Source: Achromobacter sp. UMC46
Lineage (GTDB): Bacteria; Pseudomonadota; Gammaproteobacteria; Burkholderiales; Burkholderiaceae_B
Length of the DNA: 64,000 nucleotides
Reading direction: 5' to 3'
Assembly: GCF_014170335.1 (NCBI RefSeq)
Contig: NZ_LZZS01000035.1
Span: forward strand, 62,001 to 126,000
This document shows, in pieces, positions 54,500-62,918 of the stretch (its first letter is position 1; every line of letters starts with the position of its first letter). Below the pieces are notes generated by a model that worked only from the letters and a program-made list of their open reading frames with translations, ran no database searches and had not been told where the DNA came from. Made by a program: the position numbers and the translations under genes.

Positions 54500-55144
54500 T
54501 TACTCCGCGTCGGGCTGCTTGCCCGGCGCGGCGTCCGCGAAGGCCGGCAGTTCGCGGCAAGCCGCGTCGATACGCACCACGTTGGGCATCGCGGACAGGT
54601 CGCACTCGAAACGCTGCGCGTTGGCCACTTGCGGCACCAGGCACAGGTCGGCGATGGTCGGCGTGTCGCCGTGGCAAAAGCGGCCGGTGGCGCTGGAGCG
54701 CGCGAGCTGCGCCTCCAGGGCTTCCAGTCCCTGATGCACCCAATGCTTGTACCAGGCGTTCTTGGCGGCCTCGTCCACGCCCAGCGTGTGCTTCAGATAC
54801 TTCAACACGCGCAGGTTGTTCAGCGGATGGGTGTCGCAGGCAATGCCCAGGGCCAGATCGCGCACCCGCGCACGTCCGATGGCATCGGCCGGCAGCAGCG
54901 GTGCCTGGGGATGCGTTTCTTCCAGGTATTCAATGATGGCGAGCGACTGCCCGATGACGGCGTCGCCATCGATCAGCGTGGGCACCAGCGCCGTCGGGTT
55001 CATCTTGCGATACCCCTCCGACAGCTGCTGCCCGCCATCCTTCAGCAGATGCACCGGCACGGTTTCGTACGACAAGCCTTTCAGGTTCAGGGCAATGCGC
55101 ACGCGGTACGCGGCCGAGCTGCGGAAATAGCTGTACAACTGCAT
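54500..55144 (-). CDS. maiA: maleylacetoacetate isomerase (zeta-class glutathione transferase)
   Basis: Glutathione-dependent isomerase of tyrosine/homogentisate breakdown, converting maleylacetoacetate to fumarylacetoacetate. The 214 residues include the zeta-class motif Y-F-R-S-S-A-A-Y-R-V-R-I-A-L near 6-19 with catalytic S-S, N-P-x-x-x-V-P-T-L and Q-S-L-A-I-I-E-Y-L-E-E. The C-terminal helical domain has D-T-H-P-L-N-N. It converges on the HtrA gene 15 bases away without a terminator. Other homogentisate genes are not in the window. Confidence 0.93.
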   Translation of the reverse strand: MQLYSYFRSSAAYRVRIALNLKGLSYETVPVHLLKDGGQQLSEGYRKMNPTALVPTLIDGDAVIGQSLAIIEYLEETHPQAPLLPADAIGRARVRDLALGIACDTHPLNNLRVLKYLKHTLGVDEAAKNAWYKHWVHQGLEALEAQLARSSATGRFCHGDTPTIADLCLVPQVANAQRFECDLSAMPNVVRIDAACRELPAFADAAPGKQPDAE

Positions 55145-55211
55145 GAAGTCTCCTTGGTGTTCTTCCGGCGCCGCGCGGGCGCCTGTTTTTCAACGATGCA
55201 CCAGCGCGGCG

Positions 55212-56189
55212 CTATTCCAGCGATTCCGTCTGGGCAGCCTTGCGCGACAAGCCCTTGGGAAGCGGAAACGCCACGTTTTCTTCCAAGCCCGGCATCGTGC
55301 GCACCGACACCGCGCCCAATTCCTTGACGCGGTCGATCACCTGCTGCACCAGGATTTCGGGGGCGGAAGCGCCCGCCGTCACGCCGATGCGCTTTCGGTC
55401 GACCAGCCACGCCGGGTCGATGGAGTCGGCGCCGTCGATCAGGTAGGACGCCACACCCTTGCGCTCGGCCACTTCGCGCAGCCGATTGGAATTCGAACTG
55501 TTGGGGCTGCCCACGACCAGCACCAGATCGCAATCGGGCGCCATCACCTTGACCGCGTCCTGGCGGTTCTGGGTGGCGTAGCAGATATCGCTTTTCTTGG
55601 GCTCGACGATGCTGGGGAAGCGCGCTTTCAGCGCCTTCGACACCGCCGCCGCGTCATCCACAGACAGGGTCGTCTGCGTGACGTAGGCCAGGTTTTCCGG
55701 GTTGACCACTTCCAACCCGGCCACGTCTTCCACGGTCTCGACCAAGTACATGCCGCCTTGCGCCTGGCCAAGCGTGCCCTCGACCTCGGGGTGGCCCTTG
55801 TGGCCGATCATGATGATCTCGCGGCCAGCGGCGCGCATGCGGGCCACTTCGATATGGACCTTGGTGACCAGCGGGCAAGTGGCGTCGAATACCTGCAGAC
55901 CGCGGGATTCCGCTTCGGCACGCACCGCCTTGGACACGCCATGCGCCGAGAACACGACGATCGAGCCCGAGGGCGCGTCGTCCAGTTCGTCGATGAAGAT
56001 CGCGCCCTTGGCGCGCAGATCTTCCACCACGTAGCGGTTGTGGACGATCTCGTGGCGCACGTAGATCGGCGCGCCATGCAGTTCGATCGCGCGCTCGACG
56101 ATGTCGATGGCGCGGTCCACGCCGGCACAGAAGCCGCGCGGCTGCGCCAGCAGGACTTCGGCGCCAGAGGCGGTAACGGCCTTGCTCAT
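55212..56189 (-). CDS. ispH: 4-hydroxy-3-methylbut-2-enyl diphosphate reductase
   Basis: Last enzyme of the MEP isoprenoid pathway, a [4Fe-4S] reductase making IPP and DMAPP. The 325 residues carry the three cluster cysteines in [15 protein letters not shown] and [10 protein letters not shown], and [10 protein letters not shown]. The ATG at 56189 lies one base after the fkpB stop with GGAG nine bases upstream, so it is coupled to fkpB. This fkpB-ispH pairing is widespread in proteobacteria. Confidence 0.95.
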   Translation of the reverse strand: MSKAVTASGAEVLLAQPRGFCAGVDRAIDIVERAIELHGAPIYVRHEIVHNRYVVEDLRAKGAIFIDELDDAPSGSIVVFSAHGVSKAVRAEAESRGLQVFDATCPLVTKVHIEVARMRAAGREIIMIGHKGHPEVEGTLGQAQGGMYLVETVEDVAGLEVVNPENLAYVTQTTLSVDDAAAVSKALKARFPSIVEPKKSDICYATQNRQDAVKVMAPDCDLVLVVGSPNSSNSNRLREVAERKGVASYLIDGADSIDPAWLVDRKRIGVTAGASAPEILVQQVIDRVKELGAVSVRTMPGLEENVAFPLPKGLSRKAAQTESLE

Positions 56190-56190
56190 A

Positions 56191-56667
56191 TCAAAGGACT
56201 CCCAGCAGCGCCACGTCCACGCGCAAGCTGATGCCCGCAAGCGGGTGGTTGAAGTCGAACAGCGCCGACTCGTCGTTGATTTCTTTCAGGACGCCCGAAT
56301 AGCGGCCGCCGTTGGGCGCGGTGAATTCCACCAGGTCTCCCGGTTCGAAACCGGCATCCGCGCCCGCGTGTTCTGCCAGCATCGCCCGCGTGACGCGCTG
56401 GATCAGCTCGGGGTTGCGGTCGCCATAGGCGTCGGCGGGTTCCAGGGTAACGCTGAACCGCTCGCCTTCCGCATGGCCGATCAACGCGGCCTCCAGGCCG
56501 GGCGCCCACTGGCCCCCGCCCATCTGCAGCGTGCCGGGCCGGCCGTCGAAGGTATCGGCGAACACGGAATCCTTGCCGGGACCCGAAGCCAGGGTGATCC
56601 GGTAGTGCAGCGTTAGGTAGGAATCCTGACGGACAAAAACGTTCACTTCGTTAGAGGCGATGCTCAA
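56191..56667 (-). CDS. fkpB: FKBP-type peptidyl-prolyl isomerase, SlpA/FkpB type
   Basis: Proline isomerase and chaperone of 158 residues. The split FKBP domain starts [12 protein letters not shown]. An inserted IF domain is flanked by [11 protein letters not shown] and [15 protein letters not shown], both SlpA hallmarks. Cytoplasmic, no signal peptide. Directly upstream of ispH and divergent from radC with a 49-base gap that must hold both promoters. Confidence 0.92.
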   Translation of the reverse strand: MSIASNEVNVFVRQDSYLTLHYRITLASGPGKDSVFADTFDGRPGTLQMGGGQWAPGLEAALIGHAEGERFSVTLEPADAYGDRNPELIQRVTRAMLAEHAGADAGFEPGDLVEFTAPNGGRYSGVLKEINDESALFDFNHPLAGISLRVDVALLGVL

Positions 56668-56716
56668 GATCTGCCACCGTATAGATATTGGATAAACCCT
56701 GATTTTAGAGCCTCTT

Positions 56717-57394
56717 ATGAAATTGTCTGTGCGGCTGTCAAAACACGAGCGTCCCCGGGAGCGGATGCTGCGTCACGGGGCGGGGGCGCTTCAGGACGCG
56801 GAACTGCTTGCCATCGCCCTGCGCACCGGCATTCCCGGGCTGAACGTGATGGATTTGTCCAACCGCCTGCTGGAACGTTTTTCGGGCCTGCGGGGCCTGC
56901 TGGGCGCCACCCCCGAAGAATTGATGACCGTATCCGGCCTGGGGACGGCCAAATCCTGCACGCTTGCCGCCCTGCTGGAGCTGGCGCGCCGGACCATCGA
57001 GGAAGACCTGACCCGCACCGACACCCTTCGCCACCCCGGCCAAGTGAAACAATATTGCATGACGGCGCTGGGGCATCGCCGGGTCGAGCACTGCATCGCG
57101 CTGTATCTGGACAACCAGCTGCGCGTGATCGCCACCGGCGAACTGGCGCGCGGGACGCTGTCGCAGGCCTCGGTCTATCCGCGTGAAGTCGTCCGGGAGG
57201 CCCTGCGCCACCATGCCGCCGCCCTGATCGTGGCCCACAACCACCCGTCGGGCCTGGCCGAGGCCAGCGCCGCCGACCGTGGTTTCACCTTGCAGCTGAA
57301 ACAGGCCTTGGCGCTGGTGGACATCAAGCTGCTGGACCATCTGATCGTGGCCGGCTCGACGGTCGTCTCGATGGCCGAGCTGGGCGGCCTGTAG
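56717..57394 (+). CDS. radC: RadC-family JAMM-domain protein
   Basis: RadC/YicR homologue of 225 residues. A helix-hairpin-helix region (about 25-85) precedes the MPN/JAMM domain with zinc motif His174-x-His176-P-S-G and the later Asp in A-A-D-R. The family's role in DNA repair is disputed and its biochemical activity is uncertain. The ATG at 56717 starts the usual M-K-L-S-V-R-L. It is divergent from fkpB and followed by kynB. Confidence 0.93.
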   Translation: MKLSVRLSKHERPRERMLRHGAGALQDAELLAIALRTGIPGLNVMDLSNRLLERFSGLRGLLGATPEELMTVSGLGTAKSCTLAALLELARRTIEEDLTRTDTLRHPGQVKQYCMTALGHRRVEHCIALYLDNQLRVIATGELARGTLSQASVYPREVVREALRHHAAALIVAHNHPSGLAEASAADRGFTLQLKQALALVDIKLLDHLIVAGSTVVSMAELGGL

Positions 57395-57487
57395 GCGCGG
57401 CGCGGCGTGCCGGAATTCGTTAGACTACCGTCCTGAATTGCTTTAGGCTTTAACCTGTTCCGGCATCATCCGACCGCTCCCGCCACC

Positions 57488-58114
57488 ATGAAACGCCTGT
57501 GGGATATCTCTCCTCCCGTCTCCACGGCTTCGCCTGTCTTTCCTGGCGACACGCCGTACCGCCAGCAATGGAAGTGGTCGCTTACGCCCGGCTGTCCGGT
57601 CAATGTCAGTGAAATCACGCTGTCGCCGCACATCGGCGCGCACGCGGATGCCCCGCTGCACTACCAGAACGGCGCAGCCGCCATCGGCGCGGTGTCGCTG
57701 GAACCTTTCCTGGGCCCCTGTCGCGTCATCCACGCCATCGACTGCGGCCCGCTGATCACGACCGACCACCTGGCCCATGCGGCCCTGAATCTGCCGCCCC
57801 GCGTGCTGGTGCGCACCGCCAAGCATGCGGCGCAAGACTGGTGGACTGACGATTTCTCCGCCTACGCGCCCCAGACCATCGAATGGCTGGCCGAACGCGG
57901 CGTCATGCTGATCGGACTGGATACCGCCAGCATCGACCCCGCGTCCAGCAAGACCCTGGACAGCCACCACACGATATTGCGGCACGACATGCGGGTACTG
58001 GAAAACCTGGTGCTTGATGATGTGCCCGAAGGCGATTACGAATTGATCGCCCTGCCGTTGGCGCTGGTCCAGGCCGATGCCAGCCCGGTCCGCGCCGTCT
58101 TGCGCGAGCTGTAG
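57488..58114 (+). CDS. kynB: kynurenine formamidase
   Basis: Cyclase-family metal-dependent arylformamidase, hydrolysing N-formylkynurenine to kynurenine and formate. The 208 residues start W-D-I-S-P-P-V and carry the metal-binding H-I-G-A-H-A-D-A-P-L-H-Y segment (near 50-62) and G-L-D-T-A-S-I-D-P. Length matches KynB. It is followed 152 bases later by kynA, with no kynU between them, although kynU commonly sits in this operon. Confidence 0.93.
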   Translation: MKRLWDISPPVSTASPVFPGDTPYRQQWKWSLTPGCPVNVSEITLSPHIGAHADAPLHYQNGAAAIGAVSLEPFLGPCRVIHAIDCGPLITTDHLAHAALNLPPRVLVRTAKHAAQDWWTDDFSAYAPQTIEWLAERGVMLIGLDTASIDPASSKTLDSHHTILRHDMRVLENLVLDDVPEGDYELIALPLALVQADASPVRAVLREL

Positions 58115-58177
58115 GCTGATCCGCTGGCCATTGGGCGGCCGGTCGCGCCGGCTGCCCGTTTTCGACTAGGCACGACC

Positions 58178-58270
58178 ATGAAGCCTGTTTTCCCCTGCGC
58201 GCCCCATTGGCGCGCGTTGCCCGCATCCGCCCGCCGTGCCGCCCCGCCCTGCCGTGGAGGCCAAGCATGA
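58178..58270 (+). CDS. possible 30-residue upstream peptide coupled to kynA
   Basis: An ATG frame reads [14 protein letters not shown] and ends in a TGA that overlaps the kynA ATG (ATGA). An AGG element lies about eight bases upstream of its ATG. It could be a translational-coupling leader, or a scar left where kynU was lost. One Trp codon is present, which is too few to argue attenuation. Expression is unproven. Confidence 0.3.
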   Translation: MKPVFPCAPHWRALPASARRAAPPCRGGQA

Positions 58271-59115
58271 GCTGCCCGCACCGCCCCGAAGACATCGTCC
58301 ACGAGGAAAAGGCGCAGCTGGATTTCGCGCGCGACATGACCTACGGCGACTACCTGCATCTGGACGAATTGCTGGGCGCGCAGCATCCGCTGTCGCCCGA
58401 GCACAACGAAATGCTGTTCATCATCCAGCACCAGACCAGCGAACTCTGGATGAAGCTGATGCTGCACGAATTGCGCGCCGCCATCGCCAACGTGGCTGCC
58501 GACCGGCTGCAGCCCGCCTTCAAGATGCTGGCCCGCGTCGGCAAGATCATGGAGCAGCTGGTCCACGCCTGGGACGTGCTGGCCACCATGACCCCGCCCG
58601 AATATTCCGCGCTGCGCCCGTACCTGGCCCGTTCCAGCGGCTTCCAAAGCTATCAATACCGCCAGGTGGAATTCCTGCTGGGCAACAAGAACGCGGCAAT
58701 GCTCAAGCCGCATGCGCACCGCGAAGACCTGCTGGCCCAGGTACGCACCGCCTACGAGGCCCCTTCGCTGTATGACGAAGCGCTGCGCCTGCTGGCCCGC
58801 CACGGCGTAGCCGTGCCGGCCGACCGCCTGGAGCGCGACTGGACTCAACCCTATGAATCCTCGGATGGCGTCGAAGCGGCGTGGCTGACCGTCTACCGCG
58901 ACACCGACCGCTATTGGGACCTGTACCAGCTGGGAGAAAAGCTGACCGACCTGGAAGACGCGTTCCGGCTGTGGCGATTTCGCCACGTCACCACGGTCGA
59001 GCGGGTCATCGGCTTCAAGCGCGGCACGGGCGGCACCTCCGGCGTCGATTACCTGCGGCGCATGCTGGACGTCGTGCTTTTCCCCGAGATCTGGAAGCTG
59101 CGCACCGAGCTCTAA
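58267..59115 (+). CDS. kynA: tryptophan 2,3-dioxygenase
   Basis: Heme enzyme opening the indole ring of L-tryptophan to N-formylkynurenine. The 282 residues include [23 protein letters not shown] with the distal His, [11 protein letters not shown], the heme-ligand region [10 protein letters not shown] and G-T-G-G-T-S-G-V. The ATG at 58267 has GGAGG six bases upstream. With kynB it forms the first two steps of the kynurenine pathway. Confidence 0.95.
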   Translation: MSCPHRPEDIVHEEKAQLDFARDMTYGDYLHLDELLGAQHPLSPEHNEMLFIIQHQTSELWMKLMLHELRAAIANVAADRLQPAFKMLARVGKIMEQLVHAWDVLATMTPPEYSALRPYLARSSGFQSYQYRQVEFLLGNKNAAMLKPHAHREDLLAQVRTAYEAPSLYDEALRLLARHGVAVPADRLERDWTQPYESSDGVEAAWLTVYRDTDRYWDLYQLGEKLTDLEDAFRLWRFRHVTTVERVIGFKRGTGGTSGVDYLRRMLDVVLFPEIWKLRTEL

Positions 59116-59192
59116 AACCCGCCCCCATTAAAATGGCAGAGGCGGCGCGGATCCCGTCCGTCCGCCGTCGCTGGCGCATCGGGATTTCCCCG

Positions 59193-59201
59193 TGCTAGAA
59201 T
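59193..59201 (+). promoter_or_regulatory. extended -10 promoter of rpmE2
   Basis: TGC-TAGAAT (59193-59201) is an extended -10 element without a good -35. It is followed by a roughly 120-base leader to the rpmE2 start. Confidence 0.45.
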
Positions 59202-59328
59202 TTGGGGTTACTTTTCGGATACGTGGCGAGCGTTCTTGCGAAGTCGTTCCTTGCGGACGGTTTTTCGCGGCCTGGCTGGCGACCCTAACACTTTGAGAAA
59301 GACTCCTCGCGAGTCCTAGGAAAGCACC

Positions 59329-59595
59329 ATGAAAGAAGGCATTCACCCCGAATACCGCGACGTCGTCTTCGCCGACCTGCAAACGGGCAACAAGTTCATC
59401 ACCCGTTCGACCCTGCACACGCGCGAAACCGTCGAAATCGACGGCAAGACGTACCCGCTCTTCAAGTGCGACGTGACCTCCGAATCGCACCCGTTCTACA
59501 CGGGCGCCCAAACGCGTATCGTCGAAACCGGCCGTGTGGAAAAGTTCCGCGCCCGCTTCGCCCGTACCGCCGGCACGGTCAAGTCCGCTTCCTGA
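59329..59595 (+). CDS. rpmE2: 50S ribosomal protein bL31, type B
   Basis: Ribosomal protein of 88 residues. It starts [14 protein letters not shown] and has the type-B signature [10 protein letters not shown]. It lacks the zinc-binding Cys quartet of the zinc-dependent form. Such zinc-free paralogues are often Zur-repressed, but no Zur box was seen upstream, so here it may be the main or only bL31. It is monocistronic and ended by a terminator. Confidence 0.94.
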   Translation: MKEGIHPEYRDVVFADLQTGNKFITRSTLHTRETVEIDGKTYPLFKCDVTSESHPFYTGAQTRIVETGRVEKFRARFARTAGTVKSAS

Positions 59596-59628
59596 TCCTG
59601 CCGCTCCTGCGGGAGTCGCAGCAAAAAG

Positions 59629-59652
59629 GCAGCCTCCGGGCTGCTTTTTTTT
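59629..59652 (+). terminator. intrinsic terminator after rpmE2
   Basis: GCAGCC, loop TCCG, GGCTGC, then eight T, preceded by five A. It lies 34 bases after the rpmE2 stop. Confidence 0.82.
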
Positions 59653-59718
59653 CCCCCTAGCCAGCTTGTTACGCGCTGGGGGCTGGCGCAACCAGACCAC
59701 TCGGTTACATTAACGCCC

Positions 59719-61449
59719 GTGTCCCCACTTTCTCTTTCCACTCCGGCCCGGCTTACGTCACTGGCCACCGCAAAGCTCCCCAGACTGATTCTGCTGGGCT
59801 TGTCGCTGGCCTATATCGTGGCCGGCCTGTTCATGCGCGACCCGTGGAAAACGGACGATGCGGTCGGATTGGCGACCATGATCACCGCCATCCGAGAAGG
59901 CGGCATCACGTGGTTGCTGCCCCAAGTGGGACATCTGGCGCATGCCGAGGAAGGTCCGCTGATCACCTGGGTGGGCGCCGCCAGCATTTGGCTGTTCGGG
60001 CCCTTCGTCGGCGACATCACGGCCGGGCGCCTGCCCAACCTGCTGTGGTTCGGCATCACCGCGACGAGCGTCTGGTACGGCACCTACCTGCTGGGCCGCC
60101 GCCCTGAAGCCCAACCGCTGGCCCTGCCCTTCGGCGGCGAGCCCGCCCCGCGCGACTACGGGCGCATGCTCGCGGACGCGGCCTTGCTGTTGCTGCTGGC
60201 CACGGTCGGCATCCTGCAACGTACCCACGAGACCACCGTCGTGCCCGCCATCATGGCGTGCCAGGCGCTGGCCTTCTATTCGCTGGCCCGCAGCGTCGAC
60301 CGCCCGGTGACCGGCACCACTACGCTGGGGATCGCGCTGGCGGCCAGCTTCCTGACCCGCGGCTGGGTCGGCGCTGTGCCCATCATGATCGGCGCCCTGC
60401 TGGCCTTCTACCCGCGCAGCCAACTGTGGAAATGCAAGCGCTGGCTGCCTTGGGCCGCGCTGGTGACCGTCGCGCTGATCCTGGCCTGGTGGATTCCGGC
60501 CAACGAAAGCAGCCAGTACTGGATCCGCAACTGGAAGACCTGGAACCTGGCGTCTTTCGCGTGGCCGTCCTGGCACGATATCGGCCGCACGCTGCGCGAC
60601 CTGCCCTGGTACCTCTGGCCCACCTGGCCGCTGGCGCTGCTTGCCGCCTGGCGTTGGCGCGCCTGGATCTATGCGCCCCACATCTGGCTGCCGCTGATGC
60701 TGCTGGCGTGCTCCGCGCTGGTGCTGTTCGGCCTGGAAGAAGCCACCGATTCCGAATATGTGCTGCTGGCGGTCCCGTGCGCCGTGTTGGGCGCGTTCTC
60801 GCTGCCGACCCTGCGCCGCGGCGTCGTCAACACGCTGGATTGGTTCGCCGTCATGTGCTTTTCGCTGACGGCGGCCACCGCCTGGCTGGGCTGGGTGGCG
60901 CTGCACTTCAACTGGCCGGCCCAGATATCACGCAACATCGCCCGCCAGACAACCGGTTATGAACCGGTGATTTCCTGGACCGCTTTCACACTGGCCGTCA
61001 TTTTCACGGTGGCCTGGATCGCGCTCGTCGTCTGGCGCCTGCGCGTGCGTCCGCAAGCGTTGTGGCGCGGCACCGTGCTGTCGGCCGGCGGCTTGACCGT
61101 GACGTGGATCCTGCTGGTGCTGCTGTGGCAGCCCGCCGTGGACTACGCCCGCAGCTACCGCACCGTCTCGGGCCAACTGGCCCAGGCATTGGAGCAGAAC
61201 GCGCGGCCGGGCGAATGCGTCCGCGGCCTGAGCCTGGGCAGCGGCCAGCGTGCATCGTTCCTGATCTTCAACAACCTGACCTTCACGTTCGACGCGAAGT
61301 GCACGCTGATCCTGCAACAGACCAGCAACCAGAGCCTGCGCGACAACACCGCCGCGTATAGCGACGGCGCCGACGTGCTGTGGCAGGGCGGCCGCCGCGC
61401 CGACCGCCAGGAAGTGTTCCGCCTGCTTCGGGTCGGCGCCAACCGATGA
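59719..61449 (+). CDS. ArnT-like GT-C family membrane glycosyltransferase
   Basis: Integral membrane protein of 576 residues with about 12 helices and a C-terminal periplasmic tail, the layout of GT-C enzymes such as ArnT. The first periplasmic loop has R-D-P-W-K-T-D-D near residue 40, with acidic residues where GT-C enzymes bind the lipid-phosphate sugar donor. The start is GTG at 59719 without a clear ribosome site, so a later start is possible. Its stop overlaps the start of a MATE transporter (ATGA). The other arn genes are absent, so the donor and acceptor are unknown. Confidence 0.75.
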   Translation: MSPLSLSTPARLTSLATAKLPRLILLGLSLAYIVAGLFMRDPWKTDDAVGLATMITAIREGGITWLLPQVGHLAHAEEGPLITWVGAASIWLFGPFVGDITAGRLPNLLWFGITATSVWYGTYLLGRRPEAQPLALPFGGEPAPRDYGRMLADAALLLLLATVGILQRTHETTVVPAIMACQALAFYSLARSVDRPVTGTTTLGIALAASFLTRGWVGAVPIMIGALLAFYPRSQLWKCKRWLPWAALVTVALILAWWIPANESSQYWIRNWKTWNLASFAWPSWHDIGRTLRDLPWYLWPTWPLALLAAWRWRAWIYAPHIWLPLMLLACSALVLFGLEEATDSEYVLLAVPCAVLGAFSLPTLRRGVVNTLDWFAVMCFSLTAATAWLGWVALHFNWPAQISRNIARQTTGYEPVISWTAFTLAVIFTVAWIALVVWRLRVRPQALWRGTVLSAGGLTVTWILLVLLWQPAVDYARSYRTVSGQLAQALEQNARPGECVRGLSLGSGQRASFLIFNNLTFTFDAKCTLILQQTSNQSLRDNTAAYSDGADVLWQGGRRADRQEVFRLLRVGANR

Positions 61450-62849
61450 GTTCCGTGAACGCGGCGCCGATGTCCTTCGGCGCCACTCTGCGCGGCATCG
61501 CCAAGCAGGCCTGGCCCGTGCTGATCAGCCAATGGGCCGGCATCTCGTTCGGCGTGCTGGACACCGCCATGACGGGCCACTCCAGCGCCAGCGACCTGGC
61601 CGCGATGGCCCTGTCCGCCTCGATCTACATTACGGTTTTCGTCGGTCTGATGGGCGTGGTCCATGCCCTGATCCCCATCCTGGCCCAGCACTACGGCGCC
61701 GGCAACAATCTGGAAGTCGGCCGCAGCTGGGGCCAGGGCGTCTGGCTGGCGCTGGGCCTGTCGGCCGTCGGCGCGGTCCTGATGCTGTTCCCGGATGTCT
61801 GGCTGTCGATGTCCGGAGAAGTCGCCCCCGCAGTGCGCGAGCGCATCGCATCCTACCTGCAGGCGCTGGCGCTGGCCCTGCCCGCCGCGCTGGTATTCCG
61901 CACGATCTACGCGCTGGGCACCTCGGTGTCGCGCCCCAAGCTGGTCATGGCCATCAACCTGTCGGCCATCGGCTTCAAGGCCTTCTTCAATTGGCTCTTC
62001 ATCTACGGCAAGCTGGGCCTGCCGGCCATGGGCGCCACCGGCGCCGGCCTGGCGACCGCCCTGGTGTCATGGATGAGCCTGGGGCTTGGCCTGTGGGTGA
62101 TCACGCATGACCGCTTCTACCGCCGCTTCCAACTGAGGGTCGGCAGGCCCGACTGGAAGACGCTGAAGGAACTGCTGCGCCTGGGCATCCCGATGGGCGG
62201 CTCGTACCTGGTGGAAGTGTCGGCCTTCACGTTCATGGCCTTGCTGGTGGCGCGCGAAGGCACGTTCGTGACGGGCGGGCACCAGATCATGTCGAACCTG
62301 GCCGCGCTCTGCTACATGATGCCGATGGCACTGGGCGTGGCGACCGCCGCCTTGACCGCCCAGGCGATCGGCGCCGGCAACCTGGCCCACGCGCACCGCA
62401 CCGGCATGGCCGGGCTGGCGCTGGGCCTGATCGGCGCGCTGCTGACGGCGGCCGTGCTGCTGGCGGGCCGACCGCTGATCCTGGCGGCCTACACCGACGA
62501 CGCCGGCGTGGCGGCCGTCGCCACGACCTTGCTGGCAGTGCTGCCGCTGTTCCACCTGTTCGATTCCATGCAGTGCATCAACTCCTACCTGTTGCGCGCC
62601 TACAAGGTCGCGGTGGTGCCGCTGCTGCTGCAAGTGGTGGCGCTGGCAGGCGTGGGCCTGGTCGGTGGCTGGTGGTTCGGCTTCGGGCCGGGCAAAGGCG
62701 GCCTGGACGGCGTGCGCAACATCCTGGTGCCGGGCTCTCCCGTCGGCGCGGGCAGCATGTGGCTGATGGCAATGGTCGGCCTGGCCCTGTCGGCTGCCCT
62801 GCTGCACTTCTGGTATCGGCGGATCGTGCGGACGATGGCGCTGCCGTAG
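61446..62849 (+). CDS. MATE-family efflux transporter
   Basis: Multidrug/toxin exporter of 467 residues with 12 hydrophobic helices in two MatE bundles. Each begins with a related segment: P-V-L-I-S-Q-W-A-G-I-S-F-G-V-L-D-T-A-M-T-G-H near 20-40 and L-G-I-P-M-G-G-S-Y-L-V-E near 240. It resembles NorM-type Na+- or H+-driven exporters. The ATG at 61446 overlaps the glycosyltransferase stop, so the two are translationally coupled. Substrate unknown; coupling hints at a function linked to the glycosyltransferase product, but this is inference. Confidence 0.87.
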   Translation: MSSVNAAPMSFGATLRGIAKQAWPVLISQWAGISFGVLDTAMTGHSSASDLAAMALSASIYITVFVGLMGVVHALIPILAQHYGAGNNLEVGRSWGQGVWLALGLSAVGAVLMLFPDVWLSMSGEVAPAVRERIASYLQALALALPAALVFRTIYALGTSVSRPKLVMAINLSAIGFKAFFNWLFIYGKLGLPAMGATGAGLATALVSWMSLGLGLWVITHDRFYRRFQLRVGRPDWKTLKELLRLGIPMGGSYLVEVSAFTFMALLVAREGTFVTGGHQIMSNLAALCYMMPMALGVATAALTAQAIGAGNLAHAHRTGMAGLALGLIGALLTAAVLLAGRPLILAAYTDDAGVAAVATTLLAVLPLFHLFDSMQCINSYLLRAYKVAVVPLLLQVVALAGVGLVGGWWFGFGPGKGGLDGVRNILVPGSPVGAGSMWLMAMVGLALSAALLHFWYRRIVRTMALP

Positions 62850-62861
62850 ACGCTGCGGTCG

Positions 62862-62883
62862 AAAAAAAAGCCCCCTCGGGGGC
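62862..62883 (-). terminator. intrinsic terminator after paaK
   Basis: On the minus strand GCCCCC, a short loop and GGGGGC are followed by eight T. It lies about 35 bases past the ligase stop. A second perfect hairpin, GCTCAC-ACA-GTGAGC (62889-62903), lies between. Confidence 0.75.
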
Positions 62884-62918
62884 AGAGAGCTCACACAGTG
62901 AGCGAAGCGTGGGGGCGC

